Shown: positions 23,938-32,465 of the stretch, piece after piece | Position numbering within the stretch: the first letter of the stretch is position 1 | Layout of the letters: the number at the start of each line of letters is the position of its first letter | Notes under the pieces: generated by a model | What the model saw: only the letters and a program-made list of their open reading frames with translations | The model's database searches: none | Told to the model about the DNA's origin: nothing | Origin: Nitrospirota bacterium | GTDB taxonomy: Bacteria; Nitrospirota; Nitrospiria; Nitrospirales; Nitrospiraceae | Direction of reading: 5' to 3' | NCBI GenBank assembly: GCA_016219645.1 | Contig: JACRLR010000010.1 | Location: forward strand, 2,552 to 66,551 | DNA length: 64,000 bases | Program-made: the position numbers and the translations under genes

Positions 23938-25176
23938 ATGCCTGTCTACCACTATAAAGGGTATCGGAACGACGGCGGGGCGGCGACCGGCATCATCGAT
24001 GCCGAAAGTCCGAAGATTGCGCGCGTCAAATTGCGGAAGGTCGGCGTGTTTCCCACCGACATGGTGGAGCAGGGCTCTGCCGCGGCCGGTTCGACAGCGA
24101 GAATTTCCGGCAGACCCTCTGCCGGGATCGGCCGCTCCCCTGCCCTGAGTACGAACGACGTGGCGATGATGACCAGACAGTTGGCAACCTTGCTGGTCGC
24201 AGGTCTGCCGCTGGTCGATGCGATCGGGGTCATGGTGGATCAAACCGAGAAGAAGTCCGTAAAGAGTCTGATGGCTGATATCCGTGAAAAAATCCGTGGC
24301 GGTGCGTCCTATAGTTCCGTGCTGGAGACCTATCCGCGCGAGTTCTCCCAGATCTATGTGCATATGGTCCGGGCCGGCGAAGCCAGCGGGGCGTTGGATC
24401 AGATCTTATTCCGCCTCGCGGAGTTTCTGGAAAAGCAGTTGGCCCTCAAACACAAAGTAACCAACGCCGTGCTCTATCCCGCGCTGATGATGATCGTCGG
24501 GGTCTCGGTGCTGTTTTTTCTGATGACCTTTGTCGTCCCGAAAATCACCGCGGTTTTTATAAGTTTGAAGCAGGCCCTTCCCTGGCCTACCGTCGTGCTG
24601 ATGAGCGTCAGCCATTTTCTTGCAGACTATTGGGCGGTGATCCTCGCGGGGGTGGGGCTGATCGTATGGGCGGTGCGGCGGGCCATGAAGACGGAGGCCG
24701 GCCAGCTCACAGCCGACCGATGGCTGTTGAAGGTTCCGCTCATCGGCGAGGTCAGCCGGATGGTCGCGATCTCGCGCCTCGCGAGCACGCTCGCCACCAT
24801 GTTGGCGAGCGGTGTGCAGTTGTTGGATGCGATGGATGTCGCAAAACGCGTGATGAACAATCGAGTGCTGGAACAAGCGGTGGAGGGAGCCAGACAGAAT
24901 ATTCGCGAAGGAGAAACGATTGCCGAACCGTTGAAGCGCAGTGGAGAATTCCCCGCCCTGGTGACCCACATGATTGCGGTCGGTGAGAAGAGCGGTGAGA
25001 TGGAGGAGATGTTGCGCCGGATCGGAAACATTTTCGATGGAGAAGTGGACCGGGTCATTACGCGGTTCACATCCCTGTTGGAACCGATCATGATTCTGGT
25101 GATGGGAGTCCTGGTGTTTTTTATCGTGGTGGCCATTCTGCTGCCGATCTTTGAGATGGGGCAGATGGTTGGGTGA
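23938..25176 (+). CDS. gspF: Type II secretion inner-membrane platform protein GspF
   Basis: 412 aa, normal length. Two T2SSF domains (about 75-195 and 275-400) with three membrane helices: ALMMIVGVSVLFFLMTFVVP, VILAGVGLIVWAV and ILVMGVLVFFIVVAILLPIF. The N-terminal MPVYHYKGYRNDGG is typical of the family. Core of the platform that couples GspE to the pseudopilus. Confidence 0.96.
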   Translation: MPVYHYKGYRNDGGAATGIIDAESPKIARVKLRKVGVFPTDMVEQGSAAAGSTARISGRPSAGIGRSPALSTNDVAMMTRQLATLLVAGLPLVDAIGVMVDQTEKKSVKSLMADIREKIRGGASYSSVLETYPREFSQIYVHMVRAGEASGALDQILFRLAEFLEKQLALKHKVTNAVLYPALMMIVGVSVLFFLMTFVVPKITAVFISLKQALPWPTVVLMSVSHFLADYWAVILAGVGLIVWAVRRAMKTEAGQLTADRWLLKVPLIGEVSRMVAISRLASTLATMLASGVQLLDAMDVAKRVMNNRVLEQAVEGARQNIREGETIAEPLKRSGEFPALVTHMIAVGEKSGEMEEMLRRIGNIFDGEVDRVITRFTSLLEPIMILVMGVLVFFIVVAILLPIFEMGQMVG

Positions 25177-25197
25177 TGGGAGTGGCGGAGACCAGGT

Positions 25198-25262
25198 GCC
25201 CTTCTTGCTCGCGGAACGCGCACGATAGGAATGTGCTCGTTCGACGCGCGCAGTAAAGGGCA
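25198..25262. repeat. Palindromic repeat, copy 1 of 3
   Basis: Contains CGCGGAACGCGCACGAT then GAATGTGCTCGTTCGACGCG. The arms GAACGCGCAC and GTGCTCGTTC form an imperfect hairpin. Near-identical copies lie at 27252-27318 and 63627-63690. Confidence 0.85.
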
Positions 25263-25299
25263 ACCTTGGCCTCCGCCCCTCCCCTCCTAATGAGCGGTG

Positions 25300-25530
25300 G
25301 AGGGGGAAGAGTGTTGGAGGTTAGAGGTTGGAGGCAAAAAGAGAGGTTGAGGCTGAGGTTACGGGGGAGAGACGAAGCCTTGAGGTTGGAGGCGGGAAGA
25401 AGGAAGAATGTCGGAGTGGTGAGGTTTGAGGCGAATGGTTTGAGGTCTGCATTTTCCGGAACGCCTCCAACCTCTAACTTCCAACCTCAAACATTCTTCC
25501 TCGCTTAACCTTAGCCTCAACCTTAACCCT
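25300..25530. repeat. Inverted heptamer/hexamer tract between gspF and gspG
   Basis: Purine arm with TTGGAGG-TTAGAGG-TTGGAGG and GGTTGAGG, then the complementary arm (CCTCCAACCTCTAAC and CTTAACCTTAGCC) up to 25530. With the palindromic repeat it fills the 374-bp spacer. No gene. Confidence 0.8.
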
Positions 25531-25550
25531 ATGCTAACTGGAGGTGTTCG

Positions 25551-26102
25551 ATGAGCGATAGAGAGCTGGTTGAGAATGCGCAGTTGCTTTTGGATAAGGA
25601 GCGCAGGTTTCTGAATTCCCACCACTCACCACTCACCACTCACTACTTACGCAATGTTCGTGGATTTACGTTCATCGAGATTATGGTCGTGGTGGCCATT
25701 CTCGCGATCCTTGCCGCCCTGGTCATCCCTCGCATCATGGGGCGAACAGACGATGCCAAGCGGACAGCGGCTAAAGTTCAAATCCGGAATATCGAAGGGG
25801 CCTTGCAGCTCTACAAGCTGGATAACGGTGTCTATCCTTCGACTGAACAGGGGTTGAAAGCCCTCGTCGAAAAACCTTCTGTCGGAGTGATCCCGAAGAA
25901 GTGGAAGCTCGGAGGATATCTGCCGAAACTTCCGGAGGATCCTTGGCAGAATCCGTATAAGTATGTGAGCCCCAGTCAGAAACGCACCCCTGCTGGCACG
26001 CCTCTCGGGGAGTACGAAATCATGTCTCTGGGAACCGATGGCGAAGTCGGCGGCGAAGGAATCAATGCCGATATCACGAACTTAAATCTGGATAAAGACT
26101 AG
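25551..26102 (+). CDS. gspG: Major pseudopilin GspG with a repeat-encoded leader
   Basis: 183 aa. Prepilin cleavage site G|FTFIEIMVVVAILAILAALV with Glu at +5, then the GspG body (YKLDNGVYPSTEQGLKALVE, PEDPWQNPYKY) with the calcium-site region near the end. GGAGG precedes the ATG at 25551. The leader is about 37 residues instead of the usual 6-10, and residues 23-33 (SHHSPLTTHYL) are read from a heptamer run of CACTCAC type. PilD-type peptidase should still cut at VRG|F. Confidence 0.93.
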   Translation: MSDRELVENAQLLLDKERRFLNSHHSPLTTHYLRNVRGFTFIEIMVVVAILAILAALVIPRIMGRTDDAKRTAAKVQIRNIEGALQLYKLDNGVYPSTEQGLKALVEKPSVGVIPKKWKLGGYLPKLPEDPWQNPYKYVSPSQKRTPAGTPLGEYEIMSLGTDGEVGGEGINADITNLNLDKD

Positions 26103-26240
26103 CTAATGAACGTGAGGCGTAAGGCGTGAGGGGTGAGGCGCGCGAGGACCGGGGGTCCGAAGTTCGAGGTTCTTGGAACTTCGTTTCACGCCTTACGCCT
26201 CACGCCTCACGCCTCACCCCTTACCCCTTACGAGCTTCGG
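26103..26240. repeat. ACGCCTC heptamer dyad across the gspG/gspH junction
   Basis: Purine arm GTGAGGCGTAAGGCGTGAGG at 26110-26137, pyrimidine arm ACGCCTTACGCCTCACGCC and onward at 26188-26233. The second arm lies inside the gspH reading frame. The arms are close complements and could sequester the gspH start. Confidence 0.85.
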
Positions 26241-26779
26241 CAGGTTTCACCATCATCGAAATCATCATTGTGCTCTTTTTGCTCGTCGGGTTGCTGGGCA
26301 TCGTTCTGCCCCGCATTTCACTGGAGGAGACTCTTGGCTCAGTCGGCCGGAAAATGGTCGGGAATGTGCGGTCGCTTCAACACCTGGCCATGTCGACTCA
26401 GAAGACGGTCCACCTCTATGTCGACATCGATCGCGGCATCTATTGGTCGATGATTCTGGAGGGGAACCAGGAAAAAGTTCCGGGCGACCCTGCCTGGCTC
26501 ACACCCTTGACACTCCCGGACACGATTCGCATTTCCGATATCCTCGTCAGCCAGGGAAAAAAGGAATCCGGCCGGGTCGATGTCTTTTTCTATCCCACTG
26601 GACGAATCGATACGGCGACGATGCATTTGAGAAATGATCGCAATGAAATTCTGGCCATTGCCATCGAGCCTGTCACAGGAGCGATCCGCATGAGTGATGA
26701 ACGGATCGAGCCCCCCAAATTCCTCGTCATTCCCGACCGTGTGAGGGCCTTGCTCAAGACGCCGGCGCCTGGTGTGTAA
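26126..26779 (+). CDS. gspH: Pseudopilin GspH with a repeat-encoded leader
   Basis: 217 aa from a GTG at 26126 (start uncertain). Prepilin site G|FTIIEIIIVLFLLVGLLGIV with Glu at +5; the body fits minor pseudopilin GspH. The 46-residue stretch before the cleavage site is a translation of ACGCCTC/CGTGAGG heptamers (VSRLTPHASRLTPYPLR), so the leader has been replaced or extended by repeat DNA. No unambiguous ribosome site is seen. Confidence 0.85.
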   Translation: MRGEAREDRGSEVRGSWNFVSRLTPHASRLTPYPLRASAGFTIIEIIIVLFLLVGLLGIVLPRISLEETLGSVGRKMVGNVRSLQHLAMSTQKTVHLYVDIDRGIYWSMILEGNQEKVPGDPAWLTPLTLPDTIRISDILVSQGKKESGRVDVFFYPTGRIDTATMHLRNDRNEILAIAIEPVTGAIRMSDERIEPPKFLVIPDRVRALLKTPAPGV

Positions 26780-26825
26780 TCCCGTCAACGCATAGAATGC
26801 TGTGTCACCTCGAGCGGTGTTTCCT

Positions 26826-27230
26826 ATGGACAATGAACGCGGCTTTACATTAATGGAAGTCTTGATCGCGCTCTCCATTCTTGCGCTGGCGTTGCCGATC
26901 CTGTTGGGACTTCGCAATTTTGACCTTGACCTCCATGCAAGAGCCAAGGAACTCACGACTGCCACGATCCTCGCGCAGGAAAAGTTGGCCGAGACGGAAC
27001 TGGGCGCGGTCCTTCCTGTCGGAGAAACACGTGGCGAGTTTCTGCCGACGCCGCTGGGATCGCTACCGACAGCCGCGATCACCAACCGCCCTGCGAATTA
27101 TCGATGGAAGCGCATTGTCTCCCCCACGCCGTTGCAGATGGTGCGGGAAGTGAAGGTTCAAGTCATTTGGCCGAGAGGTGCAACGGAAGAGATGGTCGAG
27201 GTGAGTACCTATGTCTTCTCAACGAACTAG
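26826..27230 (+). CDS. gspI: Minor pseudopilin GspI
   Basis: 134 aa from ATG 26826 with a canonical six-residue leader: MDNERG|FTLMEVLIALSILALALPIL, Glu at +5. The body (ILAQEKLAETELGAVLP, then MVREVKVQVIW) is typical. Minor pseudopilin of the tip complex with GspJ and GspK. Its normal leader contrasts with those of gspG, gspH and gspJ. Confidence 0.93.
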   Translation: MDNERGFTLMEVLIALSILALALPILLGLRNFDLDLHARAKELTTATILAQEKLAETELGAVLPVGETRGEFLPTPLGSLPTAAITNRPANYRWKRIVSPTPLQMVREVKVQVIWPRGATEEMVEVSTYVFSTN

Positions 27231-27251
27231 CAGGAAGAGGGCAGCCTGGTC

Positions 27252-27318
27252 GTCCTCCTGCTCGCGGAACGCGCACGATCAGAATGTGCTCGTTCGACGC
27301 GCGCAATCGAGGATCGAC
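27252..27318. repeat. Palindromic repeat, copy 2 of 3
   Basis: CTCGCGGAACGCGCACGATC then AGAATGTGCTCGTTCGACGC. Same hairpin as at 25198-25262, here between gspI and gspJ. It is followed by TTGGAGG/GTGGAGG heptamers and GGTTGA hexamers to 27480. Confidence 0.85.
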
Positions 27319-27481
27319 CAGGCCACCCTTGAAGGGTAATAGCGTTGGAGGTCTGAGGGTGGAGGGTGGAGGCGGCCTGAAGAAAGGCTGAGGTTGAGGT
27401 TGAGTGGTGGGGAAGGAGAAGTGCGGTTGGAGGCGATTTGGGAAGGGAAATGGGAAGGTTGAGGTTGAGGCTCAGGTTGAA

Positions 27482-28123
27482 ATGAAGAAAGTCAGATCTT
27501 TGCTCAACCTTGACCTTAACCTCAGCCTGCACTCTCAGGGCGGGTTCACCCTGATCGAGGTTCTCCTGGCGGTCTCTCTGGTCGCCTTGATGGCGACCTT
27601 GGTTTTCGGGTCGCTCTATGTCACCACGAGCGCCATCGATGTGGCGCGAGCGAATTCCGCCAATGAACAGATTGTCCGCAGCACCATGCGTGTCATGATC
27701 GATGAATTGTCGGTCGCCAAGGAATCCCCTGCAGGCCGTTGGATGGGAGTCAACGGCCTGTTCGACGGTCAGCCTGCCGACTCTGTCGCGTTTCTCACGG
27801 TGGGCCAGTTTCGAGGGTCTGACTCGGCGAAGGACAGCGAACTGGTTCGTATCGTCTACACCAGAGAAGGCGACCTCCTGCTTCGATTCGTGCGCAAGAA
27901 TCTCTACGGTCTCACGGATGAATCTATCGAGCGGGTGGAGTTGGCCCGCAAGGTCAAAGGATTCAATGTGCGCTATTACGACGGCAAGGCCAATCTGTGG
28001 GTGGATGAGTGGAATGGCGCTGTGCGCGGCGTCCCTAAAGCGCTGTTGCTTGAGCTGATGCTGCAACAAGAGAACGAGGAGCTTCAGACCATACGCCAGT
28101 GGGTGACGGTGGGGGCGCCATGA
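27482..28123 (+). CDS. gspJ: Minor pseudopilin GspJ with a repeat-encoded leader
   Basis: 213 aa from ATG 27482 (a GTG at 27404 is also in frame). Leader MKKVRSLLNLDLNLSLHSQG, then G|FTLIEVLLAVSLVALMATLV with Glu at +5. The LLNLDLNLSL part of the leader is a reading of CTCAACCTTGACCTTAACC hexamers, so it is about twice the usual length. Body as in GspJ (IVRSTMRVMIDELSVAKE). The stop overlaps gspN by 4 bp. Confidence 0.9.
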   Translation: MKKVRSLLNLDLNLSLHSQGGFTLIEVLLAVSLVALMATLVFGSLYVTTSAIDVARANSANEQIVRSTMRVMIDELSVAKESPAGRWMGVNGLFDGQPADSVAFLTVGQFRGSDSAKDSELVRIVYTREGDLLLRFVRKNLYGLTDESIERVELARKVKGFNVRYYDGKANLWVDEWNGAVRGVPKALLLELMLQQENEELQTIRQWVTVGAP

Positions 28124-29025
28124 TAAGCTGGCCGCTTGCCCTGCCTGAAACCCTGAAAGTGAAGGGTCCCCTCGCCTGGGGGATGGTATCGCTGGCCTGT
28201 TTTATCGTATTTCTATTCCTGACCTTTCCCTATGGCCCGCTGCAGAGCCGCCTGCTGGCTGAACTCAACCGGTCCAGTGGGTGGGAGATTCGAGCCTCCG
28301 ATTGGTCGATGGGTTTTCCTGTCGCCATTGAATGGCATGATGTCGTCCTTACGGGACCGACGACGGTCGGGGCGATTTCACTTGAAGCCTTCCGGACAAC
28401 GGTGGGAGTGGTACAGGCATTCTTGGGACGACTGGTGTTAGACTACGCCGTCCAGCTTCCCGGTGCGGGACAATCAGGATCTGGAAGAGCCACCGGGTCT
28501 CTGATATCGGATTCGTGGTCGTTACAGGGTTCTGTTGCGGTCAATGGCCACCTCCAGCAGATTGATCTTGCGACGGTCCTGAAGCCCTATGTGACCAGGG
28601 GCCTGGTTCAGGGAGATTTTTCGCATCGCTGGGACAGCGCCCAAGGCGGCAACGCTGCCCTCAAGGGGGAAGGAACCGTGAAGCTTGAAATCAAGGATCT
28701 CGAAGTCGAACGGATCCCTGCCGGCGCCACCTCGATTCCCGCTCTTACGTTTGGCCGTATCCAGGCTACCGTGGCCTGCCGCGATGCAGCCTGTGATGTG
28801 ACGGAATTGAAGGGGGACGGAGTCGATGGATCGTTTACGGCTCAGGGACGTCTGATGCTGCGGCAACCGCTGCAACAGAGCCTCCTGGATCTGACGGTTA
28901 CCGTGGTTCCCGGCGCCGGGTTTGCCCAAAAGGCAGCGAGCCTCTCATTGCCCCCGTTCCAGCCAGGAAATCCTGTGACGTTCAAGCTGGTGGGACCGAT
29001 TATGAGTGCGAGAGTGGCGCTCTAA
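28120..29025 (+). CDS. gspN: Type II secretion protein GspN
   Basis: 301 aa from ATG 28120 overlapping the gspJ stop. One N-terminal membrane helix (GMVSLACFIVFLFLTF), then an AsmA-like extracytoplasmic body: LQSRLLAELNRSSGWEIRAS, VAIEWHDVVL and a series of beta strands ending FKLVGPIMSARVAL. GspN is an accessory inner-membrane component found in a subset of systems. Fits by position and fold pattern rather than strong motifs. Confidence 0.8.
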   Translation: MISWPLALPETLKVKGPLAWGMVSLACFIVFLFLTFPYGPLQSRLLAELNRSSGWEIRASDWSMGFPVAIEWHDVVLTGPTTVGAISLEAFRTTVGVVQAFLGRLVLDYAVQLPGAGQSGSGRATGSLISDSWSLQGSVAVNGHLQQIDLATVLKPYVTRGLVQGDFSHRWDSAQGGNAALKGEGTVKLEIKDLEVERIPAGATSIPALTFGRIQATVACRDAACDVTELKGDGVDGSFTAQGRLMLRQPLQQSLLDLTVTVVPGAGFAQKAASLSLPPFQPGNPVTFKLVGPIMSARVAL

Positions 29026-29029
29026 GATG

Positions 29030-29145
29030 GTTTGTTTGGTTTATTTGGTTTGTCTGGTTGGTTTGGTTGAAGAAGACCGGTCCATGAACAAAAAAGTCTT
29101 ATCAACTAAACAAACCAAATAAACCAAACAAACCAGATAAACGAG
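29030..29145. repeat. Period-9 dyad between gspN and gspL
   Basis: Left arm GTTTGTTTG-GTTTATTTG-GTTTGTCTG, right arm ACTAAACAA-ACCAAATAA-ACCAAACAA. Near-complementary arms around about 40 bp fill the 127-bp spacer. Confidence 0.85.
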
Positions 29146-29152
29146 GAGTCGG

Positions 29153-30733
29153 ATGTCGATAACTGCTGAATGTGTCGGGCTCGATATCGGACAAACGGCC
29201 ATGAAGGCTGTCCGGTTTCGCCGGCGTCTGACAGGGCGTGAATCGGTGGAATACTTCCACCAGTCCGTTCCCTATGGGCGTCGGGAACAGACGGATCCGG
29301 CGCATCGAGCAGCCATGCTCCGAACTTTCCTCTGGCAGCATGGTTTATATAGTAGTGGGGATATTGTCACCGCACTCCCCTGCCAGGATGTGTTTGTCAG
29401 GACCCTCTCTTTCCCCTTTCGCGATGCCACCAAGTTGGCCCAGGTTGTCCCATTTGAAATGGAAAATCTGATTCCCATGCCTTTGGAGGACGTCACGGTC
29501 GGCAGTCTGTTGCTGCCGGCACGTGAAGCGCCAGAAGGCGCAGACAAAACCAAGGGCGCTGAAGTCCTTGTCACGGCTGCGCCTAAAGAAAAACTTGCGG
29601 AGCATCTGCGGTTCATGGCTTCCGCTGATCTGAGCCCCTCTGCGATCACCATTGACGGCATGGCTCTGTTTTCTGTCAGCCAATTTCTGAAAGAGGAAGG
29701 GGCCCAGGTTCCCGGCGATATGGCCATCATCGATGTCGGCGCCTCGAAGACCACCCTCTGCCTGGTGCAAGAAGGTCGTCCCGTGCTGTTGCGGACCGTG
29801 CTGTGGGGCGGCAATCATCTGACCCATGCGCTCGCCGTCCGCTATGCCTGCAACTTCGCTGAAGCGGAACGGCGGAAGCGCACCATTGCCGTACAGGAGG
29901 TCGATACCTGGCTCGATCCGGTCATCAAAGAGTTACGCGTCTCCCTCCATGCCTATGAAGGAACCATCCATCAACGGTTGACTCACTGTTGGGTATCGGG
30001 CGGCGGCTCTAAACTGCGGGAGCTGAGCGGGTATATGGCGCAACAACTCGGTCTACTCCCGGTCGGACCGCGCCAAGGTTTCGGGTCGAACTGTCCCAAG
30101 GCATTTTCCATCGCGTTCGGATTGGCCATCCATCCGAATATCGTCCGGCCCCGCTGGAAGCCGAGGCGGGCGGGATCAAGTCTCGCCCTGGACTTCAAAA
30201 CCGGTGTCGACATCGAACCGGGGGCGGGAACGATCACCAAGCAGGACCGCCGATTGGCTCTGTGGGGAGGGATCGTGCTGGCTCTTCTGGCGTTGACGGA
30301 TCTTTCCCTTCGCGTCATCCTGAAAGATTCGACGGTCAAGAATCTCAAGCGAGAGATTCAGGCGCAATATGAGCAGACATTCGGTCCGGGCGCCTCGCCG
30401 GGGGAAGAGGTGGATCAAGCCAGATATCGAGTATCACAGGTGGAGAAGGGACTCTCAGTCGTCGACGGCACGAGATACAACGTTCTTGCCGGCCTTGCGG
30501 AATTGTCGAAGCAGGTGCCGCGGGGCGTCCCGTTAAAAATACGAGAGCTGACCATCGACGGGACGAGTATCCATCTGGAGGGGGAAACGACGACCTTCGA
30601 TGCGGTCGAAAAGATCAAGCAGGCCTTCGAGGCAGATGACACCTTCCAGGACGTGTCCATCAGTGATACCCGCGTCGGAGCCCAGCCGAACCAGGTCGTG
30701 TTCCGGCTCACCTATACGGTGCAACGGCCATGA
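29153..30733 (+). CDS. gspL: Type II secretion protein GspL (PilM/PilN-like fusion)
   Basis: 526 aa. N-terminal actin-like PilM-type domain (VGLDIGQTAMKAVRF, IIDVGASKTTLCLV near residue 190, WVSGGGSKLREL), then one membrane helix (WGGIVLALLALTDLSLRVIL at about 365) and a PilN-like ferredoxin-fold end (IRELTIDGTSIHLEGETTTF). GspL recruits GspE to the membrane. AGGAG precedes the ATG. Longer than classical GspL because both pilM- and pilN-like parts are complete. Confidence 0.9.
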   Translation: MSITAECVGLDIGQTAMKAVRFRRRLTGRESVEYFHQSVPYGRREQTDPAHRAAMLRTFLWQHGLYSSGDIVTALPCQDVFVRTLSFPFRDATKLAQVVPFEMENLIPMPLEDVTVGSLLLPAREAPEGADKTKGAEVLVTAAPKEKLAEHLRFMASADLSPSAITIDGMALFSVSQFLKEEGAQVPGDMAIIDVGASKTTLCLVQEGRPVLLRTVLWGGNHLTHALAVRYACNFAEAERRKRTIAVQEVDTWLDPVIKELRVSLHAYEGTIHQRLTHCWVSGGGSKLRELSGYMAQQLGLLPVGPRQGFGSNCPKAFSIAFGLAIHPNIVRPRWKPRRAGSSLALDFKTGVDIEPGAGTITKQDRRLALWGGIVLALLALTDLSLRVILKDSTVKNLKREIQAQYEQTFGPGASPGEEVDQARYRVSQVEKGLSVVDGTRYNVLAGLAELSKQVPRGVPLKIRELTIDGTSIHLEGETTTFDAVEKIKQAFEADDTFQDVSISDTRVGAQPNQVVFRLTYTVQRP

Positions 30734-31278
30734 TACAGATGCTGAAAGAACGATGGCAGCAGTTCTCACAACGCGAACGCATCATCGTGGCTGCGGGCGG
30801 CGCCATCGTCGCAGCAGCGCTGATCTTCCTGCTGATCATTGACCCCCTCATGGAAACGATCGACAAACTCGATCGACAGGCGCGACGAAAAGCGAAAGAC
30901 AGCCAGGAACTGGCGCTCATCGCACAGGAATACGTGGTCAAGCAATCCCGTATCGCCAAACTCGAAGAGCGCATGCCGGTCCCCCCGGCCCAGTTTTCGC
31001 TGCTGGCCTTCATGGAGGAAGCGACCACGACGGCCCAGATCCGCGATCGCATCGTCGGCATGCAGCCACAGGCCCCTGTCGTCGTCCAGGGCTATCAGGA
31101 GACTTCGGTCGATCTTCGACTTGATGGAGTGTCGCTGCCCCAACTTCTGGCGCTGCTGGTGGCTATTGAAAGGGCCCCTTACGACGTTCAGGTGCATCAT
31201 CTGCAGATGAAACCGAAATACGATAATCCGGTCAATCTCGACGCTACGCTGAGAATCGTGACCTATGCCAAGGTCTGA
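30730..31278 (+). CDS. gspM: Type II secretion protein GspM
   Basis: 182 aa. Short cytoplasmic start (QQFSQRERIIV), membrane helix (AAGGAIVAAALIFLLIIDPL), periplasmic coiled coil (IDKLDRQARRKAKDSQEL) and ferredoxin-like end (LLALLVAIERAPYDVQVHHL). GspM pairs with GspL. Overlaps gspL by 4 bp and gspK by 14 bp. Confidence 0.9.
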   Translation: MIQMLKERWQQFSQRERIIVAAGGAIVAAALIFLLIIDPLMETIDKLDRQARRKAKDSQELALIAQEYVVKQSRIAKLEERMPVPPAQFSLLAFMEEATTTAQIRDRIVGMQPQAPVVVQGYQETSVDLRLDGVSLPQLLALLVAIERAPYDVQVHHLQMKPKYDNPVNLDATLRIVTYAKV

Positions 31279-32212
31279 TGAACGGGGTATTGCCCTTCTG
31301 CTCACCCTCCTGGTGCTGACCATTCTGGTCGCGCTGATTCTCGAGTTTGATGCAGAGGCGAGGCGGGAATACCGGGACGCCGCTGCCTTCCGCGACAATT
31401 TCAAAGCCACGGTCCTCGCCCGTGCGTCGGTGCAGGCAGCCCGTGGCGTGTTACAACAAGATCTGCTGAAGGACAAGCAGGCGAACCAGTTCTTCGACGC
31501 CCCGACCGACATCTGGGCCCTTCCCATCGCAAATTACACCATCGGCGACGGCCTGCTGAACGCGAAGATCGAAGATGAACAAGGCAAACTGAACCTGAAC
31601 GACCTGGCAGTCAATGACACAGCCGATGCTAAGGCGAAAAAAGTGCTCCGGTTCAAGCGGCTGTTCGAGCTCCTGCAAATTAATCCGGATCTGGTCGACG
31701 CCATAGTCGATTGGGTGGATAAGGATGACGCACAGGAACCTTCCGGCGCAGAGAGTCTTCACTACCAGGCGCTCCGCCCTCCCTACAGGGCGGCGAATGC
31801 CCCATTAGAATCGCTCTTAGAATTACGCCTGATCAAGGGAATGACTCCGGCGATCCTCGATAAACTGTCGAAGGTCGTGACGGTCTATCCGATACAAGGA
31901 GGCGAGACCCCGATCAATATCAACACCGCCGACCCCTTCGTGATTCAAGCCCTCAACAGTGGCATTACACCGAGCATGGCTGCAGCCATCGTTCAGGCCC
32001 GCCCTTTCAAGCAGGATAAGGTCGAATTGGATCGTGTGAGTAGCTTTGAAGAGATCGGGAAACAAATCCGGCCGCTCTACGACATCAAGAGCAGAGTGTT
32101 CCTGGCCCGCATGACCGTGCGTGTCAACGAAGTAACCAGGAATGCCACAGTGGTGCTCGAACGCGATCCCAACAAGGGAACAAGCTCGGTGTTGTACTAC
32201 AGGGTGCTCTGA
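31265..32212 (+). CDS. gspK: Pseudopilin GspK
   Basis: 315 aa. Prepilin site ERG|IALLLTLLVLTILVALILEF without Glu at +5, as is normal for GspK, which caps the pseudopilus. A long insertion domain follows: KLNLNDLAVND, DAIVDWVDKDD (acidic, calcium-binding in relatives) and TPININTADPFVIQALNSGI, helix-hairpin-helix-like. Last gene of the gsp cluster. Confidence 0.93.
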   Translation: MPRSDERGIALLLTLLVLTILVALILEFDAEARREYRDAAAFRDNFKATVLARASVQAARGVLQQDLLKDKQANQFFDAPTDIWALPIANYTIGDGLLNAKIEDEQGKLNLNDLAVNDTADAKAKKVLRFKRLFELLQINPDLVDAIVDWVDKDDAQEPSGAESLHYQALRPPYRAANAPLESLLELRLIKGMTPAILDKLSKVVTVYPIQGGETPININTADPFVIQALNSGITPSMAAAIVQARPFKQDKVELDRVSSFEEIGKQIRPLYDIKSRVFLARMTVRVNEVTRNATVVLERDPNKGTSSVLYYRVL

Positions 32213-32223
32213 AGAAGGTTGTA

Positions 32224-32255
32224 AATCGGTTTATTTGGTTCATTTGGTTGCCCTA
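32224..32255. repeat. Single period-9 arm after gspK
   Basis: GTTTATTTG-GTTCATTTG-GTTGCCC type units without an obvious opposite arm. Confidence 0.6.
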
Positions 32256-32297
32256 GTGACGTCCCTCCGGGCCTACGCCCTCTGCAAGCAGACCCCA

Positions 32298-32345
32298 CTG
32301 TAATCAGTTTACAGACTGTTAATAATTTAACGCACCGTTAACACT
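32298..32345 (+). promoter_or_regulatory. Possible Pho-box region upstream of the Slp/porin genes
   Basis: CTGTAATCAGTTTACAG is an inverted repeat, followed by CTGTTAATAATTTAACG and CCGTTAACA. The CTGTWA and TTAAC words resemble PhoB half-sites and recur upstream of pstS. The spacing is not canonical, so this is tentative. Confidence 0.4.
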
Positions 32346-32465
32346 CCGGTATCAGGCCCATAACATTCCAGACCTATATTCCCACTGTGTCCTGGTCTGC
32401 GGATCTAATCCGTGGCTGGTTCGAACTGAGTCAATCATTGTCTTCAATAATATGGAGTTAGCCCA

